64,000 bases of DNA from Pediococcus ethanolidurans (GCF_001437405.1 NZ_JQBY01000005.1:1-64000), one strand, 5' to 3'. Counted from the stretch's first letter, positions 1 through 8,037 are shown. Notes: a model not told the origin generated them from the sequence alone. Translations and numbers: made by a program.

Positions 1-75
1 TAAAGGTTGTTATATCAGCGTTACTGAGTATCCTTGAAGCATCAAACGTTCTTAGTCCGGAGGCAATTGGTTGTG
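1..75. repeat. Fragment of family D structured repeat
   Basis: Bases 30-60 (AACGTTCTTAGTCCGGAGG and neighbours) match, in reverse orientation, the block near 60465-60495 inside the long family D element. The window starts inside this copy, so its full extent is not visible. Bases 76-215 hold no gene or clear signal. Confidence 0.55.
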
Positions 76-215
76 ATTTAATATTTTCAATTTTTGATAA
101 TAAATTTATATAAAGCTTTAACCTCGGTCGTTTTAAAACTAACAAACTTTTTTATGAAATGCTTAATCTTAACTCTAGTGATCAAATCTTTACAATGCAC
201 TAAATGTAATTTATA

Positions 216-244
216 TTGACATAGAAATGGCCTGATGATAAAGT
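216..244 (+). promoter_or_regulatory. Possible sigma-A promoter
   Basis: A perfect -35 TTGACA (216-221) is followed after 17 bases by TAAAGT (239-244), a weak -10. It would give a leader of about 110 bases for the gene at 363. Only the -35 box is strong. Confidence 0.35.
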
Positions 245-362
245 TAAAACCGCTCACAAGTCAAAGATTAAGCACTCATTTTACAGTTTGACGTGTGTTC
301 AAATGTGGACATTGAAATCACATACACATCTTAAAAGATGGGTTAAATTTTAGGAGTAAAAA

Positions 363-1433
363 ATGAGAGATTTGATTTCTGATCGAAAGTTAATCAATAC
401 GGCATTGTGGATTTTCTTGGTCGGCAGTGTGTTATTTGGCAACATCCCGTTGTTTGTGATTACTTATTTAACGGTAGCAGTGTTCATGATTTTACGAACA
501 ACACAAAGTCAACTAACTAGAAAAGTCAAACGACCCATGATTTTGACTTATGTTGTGCTAGCTATTTTTCAAATTATTTTTGTGTCAGTGTCATTTGCAA
601 ACCAAGACGCCAATATTTTTGCGAAGCTGTTAAGTAGAATCATTGCAGCAGCCAGTGTTTTGCTACCATTGGCCGTGGAAAGCAATATTATTATTCGTAA
701 AAGAGCCGATTTTTATTTGCCTTCTGTTAAAGAACTGGCAACCATCAGTTTTGAACAGCTGCGAAACAATAAAACGGCTATTACGGACTCGCTTCAGGGC
801 TTGGGCAAAATTAAAAGTACGCTCTCGAGTGATAATTTGAAAGAAACTTTTGAAGATTTACATCGCCATAGTTCCACAAAATATATTAACAATGGTTCGT
901 TGACTGATGAATATTTTCAGTTAGCAAACCAAACCTTGGATGACCCTTTCATCTACTTGGTCATTTCTAACACGGGTAGTAGTGCCAGTGAGATTATTTC
1001 GCTGTTTACGCAAAAACAATATAATCACGCATCGCTTAGTTTTGATGCCGATTTGAAAACGATTGTTAGTTATAATGGTGGTGAAAAGGTTTATCCACCG
1101 GGTTTGAATGCCGAAATGGTTGAAGCCTTTCATAAAAAGGATGATGCTTCAGTTTTGGTATATCAACTAGCGACAACTAGGGCACAAAAAAAGATCATTA
1201 TTGATAAGATCAAAGAAATCAACGAAACGGGCAGTGCATATAACTTATTAGGTTTGGTGACCAAGCATTCGTTGCGACCGAACATCATGTTTTGTTCGCA
1301 ATTTGTGTATTCAATGTTGAAATTGGCTCATGTGGACTACTTTGATAAGCCAGCGGGAGATGTCCGACCGACAGATTTTATTGAATTGGACTACTATAAG
1401 AAACTCGAATTCTGTTATGAAATTAAATTTTAA
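363..1433 (+). CDS. Membrane protein with permuted papain-like (YiiX-type) domain
   Basis: A 356-residue protein. Hydrophobic segments at about residues 13-45, 58-79 and 90-110 predict an N-terminal membrane anchor. The C-terminal half carries the circularly permuted NlpC/P60-like signature: histidine first (H222 in YNHASLSFD), cysteine later (C311 in MFCSQFVYSML). In that superfamily the fold hydrolyses amide or ester bonds, often on lipids or peptidoglycan; the substrate here is unknown. AGGAG lies 8 bases before the ATG. It is a single-gene unit closed by a terminator. Fold assignment is fairly sure, function is not. Confidence 0.75.
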   Translation: MRDLISDRKLINTALWIFLVGSVLFGNIPLFVITYLTVAVFMILRTTQSQLTRKVKRPMILTYVVLAIFQIIFVSVSFANQDANIFAKLLSRIIAAASVLLPLAVESNIIIRKRADFYLPSVKELATISFEQLRNNKTAITDSLQGLGKIKSTLSSDNLKETFEDLHRHSSTKYINNGSLTDEYFQLANQTLDDPFIYLVISNTGSSASEIISLFTQKQYNHASLSFDADLKTIVSYNGGEKVYPPGLNAEMVEAFHKKDDASVLVYQLATTRAQKKIIIDKIKEINETGSAYNLLGLVTKHSLRPNIMFCSQFVYSMLKLAHVDYFDKPAGDVRPTDFIELDYYKKLEFCYEIKF

Positions 1434-1444
1434 ACATAAATTAT

Positions 1445-1486
1445 AAGACGATCTATTTCATTTTTTTGAATGAAATGGGTCGTTTT
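1445..1486 (+). terminator. Intrinsic terminator
   Basis: An interrupted stem pairs AAGACGATC... with ...GGGTCGTTTT around the arms ATTTCAT/ATGAAAT, 10 bases after the stop of the gene at 363. Confidence 0.75.
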
Positions 1487-1582
1487 AGTTTAATCTGAAA
1501 CGGTTTGAACTGAAATTATAATTAGCAAGAAAAAAGATGTAAAGAAAACTCAAAATAGGATTACAATACATTAGTTCAATTT

Positions 1583-1625
1583 AAAAATGAGATTGAGAAA
1601 AATTTGCATTTCTCAACCTCATTTT
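1583..1625 (-). terminator. Intrinsic terminator of ABC importer operon
   Basis: AAAATGAGATTGAGAAA pairs with TTTCTCAACCTCATTTT. It lies downstream of the minus-strand operon ending at 1640 and has A/T tracts on both sides, so it may work in both directions. Confidence 0.8.
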
Positions 1626-1639
1626 AATTTTAATTTACC

Positions 1640-2404
1640 CTAAATTTCAAAGTATTTATATAAATCATCAATCGTCAATCGTTGTTTTTCATCACCAGTG
1701 ACATCAATTTTGATCTGTCCCTTGTCTAAAACGATCAAGCGATTGCCATATTTTAAGGCATCTTCCAAATGGTGGGTAATCATTAAACAAGTTAATTTAT
1801 CTTCTTTAATGCGTTCATCAGTGGCCTGCAATAATTCTTGGCTAGTCTTGGGATCCAAGGCCGCTGTATGTTCGTCTAACAACAGGATATCAGGTCGTTT
1901 GATTGTGGCCATTAAGAAACTTAAAGCTTGTCGTTGACCGCCAGAAAGCTCACCAGCAGGCGTATTTAAACGATGATTCAGGTCATTTTCCATGGTGCTA
2001 GTGATGGCTTTAAAATGCGGCATTTGGTGTTTGAGGCCTCGGAAAACCAAACCACGATGAGCACCACGTTTTTCTGCCAGCAATAAGTTTTCGGAAACGG
2101 TCATTCGTGGAGCGGTGCCTAACTTTGGATCTTGGAAAACACGACTGAGAAAACGGGTGCGTTTTTCTTCGGAAAGATGGGTGATCTCTTTATCATTCAC
2201 AAGAATTTGGCCTTCATCAACCGCTAAGTTTCCACCGATCGTATTGAACAGGGTAGATTTACCAGCTCCGTTTGAACCTAGCACAGTAATAAAGTCACCT
2301 GGATAAACTTTTAAATTAATGCCACGAAGAATCTTTTGTTCATCAGGAGTATGTCGATTGACATAGGTGGTGACGTTTTTAAGTTCTAAAATTGGATTAG
2401 TCAT
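1640..2404 (-). CDS. ABC transporter ATP-binding protein (TrpZ-like)
   Basis: A 254-residue ATPase of an ABC importer. It has a Walker A GSNGAGKS near residue 44, signature LSGGQRQ, Walker B ILLLDEHTAALDP with the catalytic glutamate, and an H-loop in MITHH. Its start overlaps the end of the permease gene by 8 bases, so the two are probably translationally coupled. With the permease and the ABC_sub_bind-type binding protein upstream it forms the architecture known from TrpXYZ-type systems. The substrate (tryptophan, tyrosine or another small molecule) cannot be read from the sequence. Confidence 0.9.
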   Translation of the reverse strand: MTNPILELKNVTTYVNRHTPDEQKILRGINLKVYPGDFITVLGSNGAGKSTLFNTIGGNLAVDEGQILVNDKEITHLSEEKRTRFLSRVFQDPKLGTAPRMTVSENLLLAEKRGAHRGLVFRGLKHQMPHFKAITSTMENDLNHRLNTPAGELSGGQRQALSFLMATIKRPDILLLDEHTAALDPKTSQELLQATDERIKEDKLTCLMITHHLEDALKYGNRLIVLDKGQIKIDVTGDEKQRLTIDDLYKYFEI

Positions 2405-3323
2405 GATCGCGCACCTTCTTATCTGGGAGTGGCGTTTTAACGCCGTTTTTAATAAATCTGTCTAAGTGAAGTGCCTTTCGGAAGGTCGGCAACATCAGGC
2501 ATAGTGCCAAAACGATGGAAGAAATCAAATTCAAATCGTTGGTGCTGAAACCGAGTTGTAAAACAATCAACAAGACAAAGCGGTATAAAATACTACCACA
2601 AGTTACGGCAACTAAACGTTGATTCATGGATAGATTGCCAAACACGACCTCGCCGATAATGATGGAAGCAAGGCCAATTACGATGATGCCGATTCCCATA
2701 TTAACATCAGCATAACCGTCGCTTTGTGCAACCAGCGCACCGGAAAGGGCAATCAATCCGTTAGATACCATCAAACCCATGATTTTCATGCTGTCGATGT
2801 GAATGCCTAGTGATTTGGCCATGGTTTCGTTATCGCCGGTAGCAATGAATGCTTGACCTAAGTTAGTCTGAAGAAACATCGCTAAAATAATAGTCACAAT
2901 GATGACAATCAATAATCCAAGCGACACACTATCAAAGTATTTAGGCAGCGACTCCAGAAGGTGATTGGTAAACAAGCTCTGTTTGCCTAACAGTGAAATG
3001 TTGGAAGTTCCCATAATGCGCAAGTTGATGGAATAACAAGCCGTCATAACTAAAATTCCAGCTAATAAAATGGGGATACGGCCCTTTGTATAAAGTAATC
3101 CAGTGACCAAACCAGCAACCATTCCGATGATAATAGCCAGCAATGTGGCTAGAATGGGAGAGACTCCATGACTGATAGCGGCGACACAAACGGCCGCTCC
3201 CATTGGAAAGGTGCCTTCAACTGTCATATCAGGGAAATCAAGAATTCGGAAAGTCAAAAATAATCCGATTCCTAAGATGCCCCAGAGAAATCCTTGTCCT
3301 ATTGCAGAAGTAATTAAACTCAT
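2397..3323 (-). CDS. ABC transporter permease (TrpY-like)
   Basis: A 308-residue polytopic protein of the branched-chain-type permease family, with about eight to nine hydrophobic segments and a short basic C-terminal tail. It overlaps both neighbours: its ATG overlaps the upstream stop by 4 bases (ATGA) and its stop overlaps the ATPase start. It would form the membrane channel of the importer encoded by the three-gene operon. Confidence 0.88.
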   Translation of the reverse strand: MSLITSAIGQGFLWGILGIGLFLTFRILDFPDMTVEGTFPMGAAVCVAAISHGVSPILATLLAIIIGMVAGLVTGLLYTKGRIPILLAGILVMTACYSINLRIMGTSNISLLGKQSLFTNHLLESLPKYFDSVSLGLLIVIIVTIILAMFLQTNLGQAFIATGDNETMAKSLGIHIDSMKIMGLMVSNGLIALSGALVAQSDGYADVNMGIGIIVIGLASIIIGEVVFGNLSMNQRLVAVTCGSILYRFVLLIVLQLGFSTNDLNLISSIVLALCLMLPTFRKALHLDRFIKNGVKTPLPDKKVRDHD

Positions 3324-4312
3324 TTGAACAACTCCCCTTTCGTTTTAGCCGTTTTAATTAGTGATTCAGGAATGTGAATGCCTAATTTGTTTGCTTGTTT
3401 CAAATTAATGGTAAGTTCACCATGTTTGACGTATTCTACTGGTGTTTCGCTAACTTTTTTACCTTTGAGTAAGCGACCAGCCATCTTACCAGTCATGACC
3501 CCAAGTTTATACTGGTTCACACTGTACGTTGCCACGCCGCCTTGTTTAACCATCGAATCAACAGCAGGAAAGACGGGAATGTTAGCATTGTTGGCATTTT
3601 TAACTAGTGTTTGCATCGCACCAGCAATGGTATTATCAGTTGGCACATACACAGCATCAACATTTTGCAACATGGTTTGTGAAACTTGATTTAGGTCGTT
3701 TGAATTTGAAATTGAGTAAGCTTTTAAAGTCACATGTTCTTGTTGGCAAAGCTTTTTAAACAGTTTGTACTGAGTTACGGCCGAGTTATCACTAGAAGTG
3801 TAAATAATTCCCAGTGTTTTGAGTTTGGGCATGAGTTTCAAAAGTAAATCTAACTGCTCTTTTAACGGTGCTTGATCGGAAACGCCGGTAATGTTGGCTT
3901 CGGGATGGTTTTCATTTTTAACTAAATCAGCACCCTTTGGATCAGTAACGGCACCTAAAACAATCGGAGTATTCTTGGTGACATCGGCCAATGCCTGTGA
4001 AGAAGGGGTGGTAATACCAATCATCAGGTCGGCATTTTCGTTGGCAAATTTTTCACTCATTGTCTTCAAGTTGCTTTGATTACCTTGAGCATTTTGATAG
4101 TCAATTTTGACCGTTTTACCTTTGGTGTAGCCTTCAGATTTCAAGCCGGCGATAACACCTTTTTGAATTTGTTCCAGTGCAGGTTGGCTCATTAACTGAA
4201 GGATTCCCACTGTTGGAACCTTTGCTTTGGTAGTTTTAGTACTGTTGCCTTTGAAAAAAGCAAAACCAAGAAAAATAAAAATTGCCGCGATAAACGTGAT
4301 TAAGCGTTTCAT
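3320..4312 (-). CDS. ABC transporter substrate-binding protein (ABC_sub_bind family)
   Basis: A 330-residue extracytoplasmic binding protein of the PF04392-like family. Residues 1-20 form a signal peptide or anchor (ITFIAAIFIFLGFAFF) with no lipobox cysteine, so it is probably membrane-tethered rather than lipidated. Two Rossmann-like halves follow, including the family-typical stretches VGILQLMSQPALEQ and GITTPSSQALA. I chose the ATG at 4312 because GGAGAG lies about 8 bases before it; a GTG at 4321 sits directly on that Shine-Dalgarno sequence. It is the first gene of the importer operon and follows a long structured leader. Confidence 0.85.
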   Translation of the reverse strand: MKRLITFIAAIFIFLGFAFFKGNSTKTTKAKVPTVGILQLMSQPALEQIQKGVIAGLKSEGYTKGKTVKIDYQNAQGNQSNLKTMSEKFANENADLMIGITTPSSQALADVTKNTPIVLGAVTDPKGADLVKNENHPEANITGVSDQAPLKEQLDLLLKLMPKLKTLGIIYTSSDNSAVTQYKLFKKLCQQEHVTLKAYSISNSNDLNQVSQTMLQNVDAVYVPTDNTIAGAMQTLVKNANNANIPVFPAVDSMVKQGGVATYSVNQYKLGVMTGKMAGRLLKGKKVSETPVEYVKHGELTINLKQANKLGIHIPESLIKTAKTKGELFK

Positions 4313-4371
4313 ATGATTCACTCTCCTATTTACAATAAAATGTTGCAGCTGGAATTGAAAAATTTTGAAAG

Positions 4372-4404
4372 AAAAAAGAACAATCCCATTGCAGGATTGT
4401 TCTT
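4372..4404 (-). terminator. Terminator or attenuator in importer leader
   Basis: On the minus strand AAGAACAATCC pairs with GGATTGTTCTT and is followed by a run of six U. It lies inside the leader, upstream of the first gene, so it must be bypassed for expression. That makes it an attenuator. Confidence 0.8.
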
Positions 4405-4412
4405 AATAAACC

Positions 4413-4450
4413 GAAACAAAACCCACATGAATATTATAAATCCATGCGGG
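4413..4450 (-). terminator. Second terminator-like hairpin in importer leader
   Basis: On the minus strand CCCGCAUG pairs with CAUGUGGG (8 pairs) and is followed by UUUUGUUUC. It lies directly 5' of the stronger terminator, giving two terminator-like hairpins in a row. Confidence 0.6.
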
Positions 4451-4593
4451 CCTTTTTCTACGTCAAAGTTAGCCGGCACAGATACGATCTGTATGCATCC
4501 AGGTCGTATCTTGCCAAAAGACAAACACAACCTAATTACCGGCTTTGCCAACGATTATTTAGTTGTGTATTTGTCTTTGTCATGTGCGTAACC
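4451..4593 (-). promoter_or_regulatory. Structured leader RNA, candidate riboswitch with pseudoknot
   Basis: The minus-strand leader folds by inspection into three parts. A long helix pairs 4570-4578 and neighbours with 4516-4530 (AAAGACAAA with UUUGUCUUU, then CACAAC with GUUGUG). A second hairpin pairs 4504-4511 with 4480-4487 (AGAUACGA with UCGUAUCU). A loop segment AGCCGGU (4544-4538) can pair with downstream GCCGGCU (4477-4471), a pseudoknot of seven pairs. A closing helix UUACG/CGUAG (4591-4587 with 4462-4458) is possible. I find no T-box motif, S-box, or other riboswitch consensus I know. The ligand is unknown. Confidence 0.6.
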
Positions 4594-4617
4594 AACTTTC
4601 TTTATTAATTGTCTCTG

Positions 4618-4646
4618 AGTATAGATAAGTTTTTGATGAGTGTCAA
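4618..4646 (-). promoter_or_regulatory. Promoter of ABC importer operon
   Basis: On the minus strand a perfect -35 TTGACA (4646-4641), a 17-base spacer and -10 TATACT (4623-4618). Transcription from about 4611 gives a leader of about 300 bases before the first start codon. Confidence 0.85.
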
Positions 4647-4710
4647 GAAGAAAATATAATTTCATTGACAGAAAAAATATCAGATTGAATAAAACTTCGG
4701 CAGTTTTAAT

Positions 4711-4738
4711 TTTGCTTCTCATAAGAACGTGTTATAAT
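4711..4738 (+). promoter_or_regulatory. Promoter of Fst-type antisense RNA
   Basis: TTTGCT (4711-4716), a 16-base spacer and an extended -10 TGTTATAAT (4730-4738). The predicted start near 4745 gives a transcript of about 66 bases ending at the terminator at 4811. Confidence 0.75.
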
Positions 4739-4744
4739 AAATCT

Positions 4745-4811
4745 GTGAGAAATGGTATCAACTTAATAACACCAAAGGCCTTAACTACCGGTTATAGTTA
4801 AGGCCTTTTTT
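4745..4811 (+). ncRNA. Antitoxin RNA (RNAII-like) of type I Fst/par locus
   Basis: This is a short transcript facing the toxin gene. Two segments complement the toxin messenger: TGTGAGA (4744-4750) with UCUCACG in the toxin 5' leader, and AATAACACC (4765-4773) with GGUGUUAUU, which covers the end of the toxin Shine-Dalgarno and its start codon. It ends in a 14-pair hairpin (4774-4787 with 4795-4808) and a T run. Length, convergent arrangement and the two interaction blocks match RNAII of the par locus of enterococcal plasmid pAD1. Confidence 0.75.
4774..4811. terminator. Shared bidirectional terminator of toxin-antitoxin locus
   Basis: A 14-pair stem (AAAGGCCTTAACTA with TAGTTAAGGCCTTT) carries six T after it on the plus strand and only UUU on the minus strand. 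The toxin and antitoxin RNAs converge on it, as in par loci. Confidence 0.8.
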
Positions 4812-4890
4812 ACACTTATTTAATTCGTTTTAAATTGGACTTCGGTCAGAATTTAAAACTAAGCGGGCGGGTTGACGTTGCCTGAACGTC

Positions 4891-4977
4891 CTACTTTCGG
4901 TTCTGCCTGTTCAACCACCAAGCAAACAGCGTATTAAGTAACGCTGCCAAAAGCGACGTGAAAAATGGAACCAACAA
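4891..4977 (-). CDS. Fst/Lpt family type I toxin peptide
   Basis: A 28-residue hydrophobic peptide: one membrane helix (about residues 3-19, VPFFTSLLAALLNTLFA), then WWLNRQNRK. The WLNR-type charged tail is typical of Fst/Lpt toxins, which insert in the membrane when their antisense RNA is lost. Start is TTG at 4977, five bases after GGAGG (4987-4983); a GTG two codons earlier overlaps the Shine-Dalgarno. A 5' hairpin (CGCAG/CTGCG near 4995-5010) could occlude translation as in the pAD1 system. The promoter TATAAT is at 5039-5034 on the minus strand. Confidence 0.8.
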   Translation of the reverse strand: MLVPFFTSLLAALLNTLFAWWLNRQNRK

Positions 4978-5033
4978 TAACACCTCCAACCTATCGCAGA
5001 ATTTACTGCGTGAGATCAGCAGGCAACTGTTTT

Positions 5034-5039
5034 ATTATA
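5034..5039 (-). promoter_or_regulatory. Promoter -10 of Fst-type toxin RNA
   Basis: TATAAT on the minus strand, about 57 bases upstream of the toxin start codon. The -35 region is weak. Confidence 0.6.
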
Positions 5040-5157
5040 CTTGACCTGTTCCACTAAAATAAAGAACTTGTTTTATTTTTAAGTTGATAGCTTTAAACCT
5101 TAATATTGGTGATCAAGTAATTTTAAAAATACGAGAATAGACGAACCCTTGCAATCA

Positions 5158-5348
5158 TGCTATAATTTAGAAAAATTATAAAAGTGAGGGATCTGCCATT
5201 GAGAAATTAAGCTAATTCTGTTGAATCTGTAAGTGTACCTGTCATAGGGCGTACTGTGCAGTTTTTCAGGATCAGCTAATCTTTCTCGATGAGCAGGTCT
5301 TTTTGTATGCTCATTTTTAGCTGCCTGAAAAAAGCTAGAAAAATGAGG
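5158..5348 (+). promoter_or_regulatory. Attenuator leader of ABC-F gene
   Basis: An extended -10 TGCTATAAT (5158-5166) starts a leader with three features. GAGGG (5186-5190) precedes a possible three-codon leader peptide TTG AGA AAT TAA (5199-5210). The stretch 5190-5213 pairs over long range with 5274-5299, followed by TCTTTTTG, a terminator. CTCATTTTTAGCT (5310-5322) pairs with AGCTAGAAAAATGAG (5333-5347) and hides the ABC-F Shine-Dalgarno. A ribosome stalled on the leader peptide would cover the left terminator arm. This fits the antibiotic-induced attenuation known for other ABC-F genes; the mechanism here is inferred. Confidence 0.65.
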
Positions 5349-5356
5349 TATAAAAA

Positions 5357-6859
5357 ATGTCTAAAATTGAAATTAAAAATCTAACGTTTGGTTATGATAC
5401 ACAAGGACCTTTATTATTTGATCATGTCAATTTAAATCTGGATAGTAACTGGAAATTAGGGCTGATCGGACGTAATGGCCGTGGCAAAACAACTTTTCTA
5501 AATCTTCTGCAAAACAAATTGAGCTATCGAGGCAAAATTAATGCTAATTTAAAGTTTGATTATTTCCCGCAAAAAATCCACAAGAAACAGCAATTGACGT
5601 TTTTCGTTTTAAACGATCTAGGTGTCACCGAGCAGTGGAAAGTGGAACGAGAGCTGAATCTATTGGGGACTGATCCCGATATTTTGTGGCGTGAATTCAC
5701 CACGTTATCTGGTGGCGAACAAACCAAGGTTCTTTTAGCTAGTCTGTTTACACAGACAGTGAATTTTCCGTTGATTGATGAACCCACGAATCATTTGGAT
5801 ATCAATGGTCGTAAGCAAGTGGCTAATTATTTGAAGCAGAAGAAACAGGGATTTATTGTCATTAGCCATGACCGCAAGTTTGTGGATGATGTGGCAGATC
5901 ACATTTTATCGATTGAAAAATCTAATATCTTGATGTATCAGGGAAATTTTGCCACCTATGAAGAACAGAAAAAATTGAGTGATACGCATGAAGAGATGGA
6001 GAATGCCAAACTGAAAAAGAGCATCAGCCGCTTGAAACAAACCGCTGCCGAAAAGGCGGAATGGTCGCGATCTAAAGAGGGCGAGAAGTTTGGCAATCCG
6101 CATGTTAAAGGCAGTGGTGCTATTGGAGACAAGGGAGGCATTGGTGCGCGTGCGGCAAGAACCATGAAACGGGCGTTGACGTTGCAGAAACACATGCAAC
6201 GCGACATTGATGAGAAAGAAAAGCTTCTGAAAAATATTGAGTATGTGGATCCTTTGTCAATGAATTTTCAGCCTGGGCATCATGAACGGCTATTGACGGT
6301 TAACAAACTAACGTTGAGTTATCCGGATGCTAAGCGACCATTGTTTGATCCGATTTCGTTTGAAATTAAGCAGGGTAAACGTGTGGGAATAGTGGGCCCT
6401 AATGGTGCTGGTAAATCCACACTGATTCATGCTATTTTAGGAGATTTTGCGGGTGAAATTACTGGTGAGGTGATTCAACCAAAAAATCTGAAAGTAAGTT
6501 ATGTTCGTCAAGCTTATGAAGATAATCGCGGAACTTTACAAGATTTTGCAGAAACACAACATTTAGATTATCAAGAATTTTTGAATAACTTGCACAAATT
6601 AGGATTGGAGCGCAACGTGTTTACCACGCGAGTTGAGCATATGAGTATGGGACAACGCAAGAAGGTTGAACTAGCCAAGTCTTTGTCGATTCCAGCAGAA
6701 CTTTATTTATGGGATGAACCCCTGAATTACCTGGATATTTTTAATCAGGAGCAGTTGGAAACTCTGATTAAGTCTGTAGCTCCTTCTATGTTGATTGTGG
6801 AACATGACCAAGCCTTTATTGAGCACGTGACCAATGATGTGGTGGAATTGAAAAAATAA
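5357..6859 (+). CDS. Lsa-like ABC-F ribosome protection protein
   Basis: A 500-residue cytosolic protein with two ATPase domains and no membrane segments, the ABC-F plan. Walker A motifs are GRNGRGKTT (about residue 38) and GPNGAGKST (about 352). Signatures are LSGGEQT and MSMGQRK, and Walker B regions end in LIDEPTNHLD and YLWDEPLNYLD. The linker between the domains is basic and helical (residues about 205-290). Length and many local stretches resemble Lsa(A), which protects the ribosome from lincosamides, streptogramins A and pleuromutilins. Resistance activity is inferred. It stands alone behind an attenuator-type leader. Confidence 0.88.
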   Translation: MSKIEIKNLTFGYDTQGPLLFDHVNLNLDSNWKLGLIGRNGRGKTTFLNLLQNKLSYRGKINANLKFDYFPQKIHKKQQLTFFVLNDLGVTEQWKVERELNLLGTDPDILWREFTTLSGGEQTKVLLASLFTQTVNFPLIDEPTNHLDINGRKQVANYLKQKKQGFIVISHDRKFVDDVADHILSIEKSNILMYQGNFATYEEQKKLSDTHEEMENAKLKKSISRLKQTAAEKAEWSRSKEGEKFGNPHVKGSGAIGDKGGIGARAARTMKRALTLQKHMQRDIDEKEKLLKNIEYVDPLSMNFQPGHHERLLTVNKLTLSYPDAKRPLFDPISFEIKQGKRVGIVGPNGAGKSTLIHAILGDFAGEITGEVIQPKNLKVSYVRQAYEDNRGTLQDFAETQHLDYQEFLNNLHKLGLERNVFTTRVEHMSMGQRKKVELAKSLSIPAELYLWDEPLNYLDIFNQEQLETLIKSVAPSMLIVEHDQAFIEHVTNDVVELKK

Positions 6860-6957
6860 AATAAAAAGTAACAAAAAAATGGAGGAAACTAAACAATACA
6901 ACCCCCATATCAATGAGAGTAAAAGTAGGTTTCTAAAAATTTCAAGCGTAAAGAAAG

Positions 6958-6998
6958 ATCAATGTTAGTGATATATTTCATTTAACATTGATTTTTTT
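6958..6998 (+). terminator. Intrinsic terminator
   Basis: ATCAATGTTA pairs with TAACATTGAT and is followed by seven T, about 100 bases after the ABC-F stop. Confidence 0.8.
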
Positions 6999-7100
6999 AT
7001 AGATATTTTTGTAATCGTTTTAAAGCGACGTATTATGTCACATGTGTATGGCAAACTATAAATGATTTCAAAATTATATAGAAATATGGAGGAGTTTATA

Positions 7101-7982
7101 GTGAGAAAAAAACTGAGAGTCAAAAAATTGATGGTTACTGTTATGGCAGGAATATCGATGCTTGGTGTGGGAGTAGTTGCTGGTAATCTATCATCTTATG
7201 AGGTGAATCAGCCAGTGATTGCACATGCTGATAGTTACCCAACCATACATGCTAAAGTACTTGTGGGAAATAAGATGCGTGATATTACTTTTGGTAGTTG
7301 GGGTGCTAGTCCAGTACCAAATAGTAAAGGAGTTGTTACACGTAATAGTAATTTGAAAGGGTTTGTAAATTCTCCTAATATATCAGGATATAAACCTAAT
7401 GTTGGTTGGGTAAATTTTTACTATACTACATCAACCAAGACAACTAAATTGTTAAATAAGTTGTACTACACAAAAATAAAAGGCGTTGCAGTTACTTATA
7501 AGACACAAAAATTAACCAAGCAAGTTAAATTAGCACCAGGTCATGACTTTTATAATCATATTCCTGGCAGCAAATATACGGCAAAACGTCTGCATTATGG
7601 GAGAACATATGCAGGTAAGACTATTACCATTGACGAGCAAGGTATAAAAAAGGGAATGAAAACACCGTATTACCGTTGCTATTATAAAGGCAAGGAAATT
7701 GGATGGATTTATTATTCTGCCGTAGTTAATTCTGTTAAATACACTAAGATTAAGAAAACAGCTACAGTTATCTCTAACCCTAAAAATGATTTTTATAACC
7801 ATGTAACCTCTAGTATTTATGCCACAAAGCGCTTGCATTATGGCAAGACATACAAAAATAAAAAAGTAACTATTAATGATAAGGCTGTTCGAGTAGGAAC
7901 TAAAACACCATATTATCGTTGCTACATCAATGGCAAAGAGATTGGTTGGATTTATGGCGGTGCCTTGAAGAACATCAAATAA
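7101..7982 (+). CDS. Secreted protein with two GW/SH3-like repeats
   Basis: About 293 residues. I chose GTG at 7101 because GGAGGAG ends 6 bases before it; an upstream ATG at 7062 has no such site. A signal peptide (basic start, hydrophobic residues 10-30, AHA before DSYP) directs secretion. The C-terminal half holds two repeats of about 75 residues, each with DFYNH, then RLHYG, TPYYRCY and GKEIGWIY. These resemble GW/SH3-type cell-wall binding modules of lactobacilli. No catalytic domain is visible, so it is probably a wall-associated protein of unknown role. Confidence 0.75.
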   Translation: MRKKLRVKKLMVTVMAGISMLGVGVVAGNLSSYEVNQPVIAHADSYPTIHAKVLVGNKMRDITFGSWGASPVPNSKGVVTRNSNLKGFVNSPNISGYKPNVGWVNFYYTTSTKTTKLLNKLYYTKIKGVAVTYKTQKLTKQVKLAPGHDFYNHIPGSKYTAKRLHYGRTYAGKTITIDEQGIKKGMKTPYYRCYYKGKEIGWIYYSAVVNSVKYTKIKKTATVISNPKNDFYNHVTSSIYATKRLHYGKTYKNKKVTINDKAVRVGTKTPYYRCYINGKEIGWIYGGALKNIK

Positions 7983-8006
7983 ATTATTAGATAAATAAAA
8001 TCGATT

Positions 8007-8037
8007 CAAAACCACTGATTAAGTTAGTGGTTTTTTT
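8007..8037 (+). terminator. Intrinsic terminator
   Basis: AAACCACT pairs with AGTGGTTT and is followed by a T run, 25 bases after the stop of the secreted repeat protein. Confidence 0.85.

Noticed and set aside
4372-4612. T-box or S-box riboswitch
   Set aside because: The T-box AGGGUGGNACCGCG motif and the S-box core are absent on the transcribed strand.
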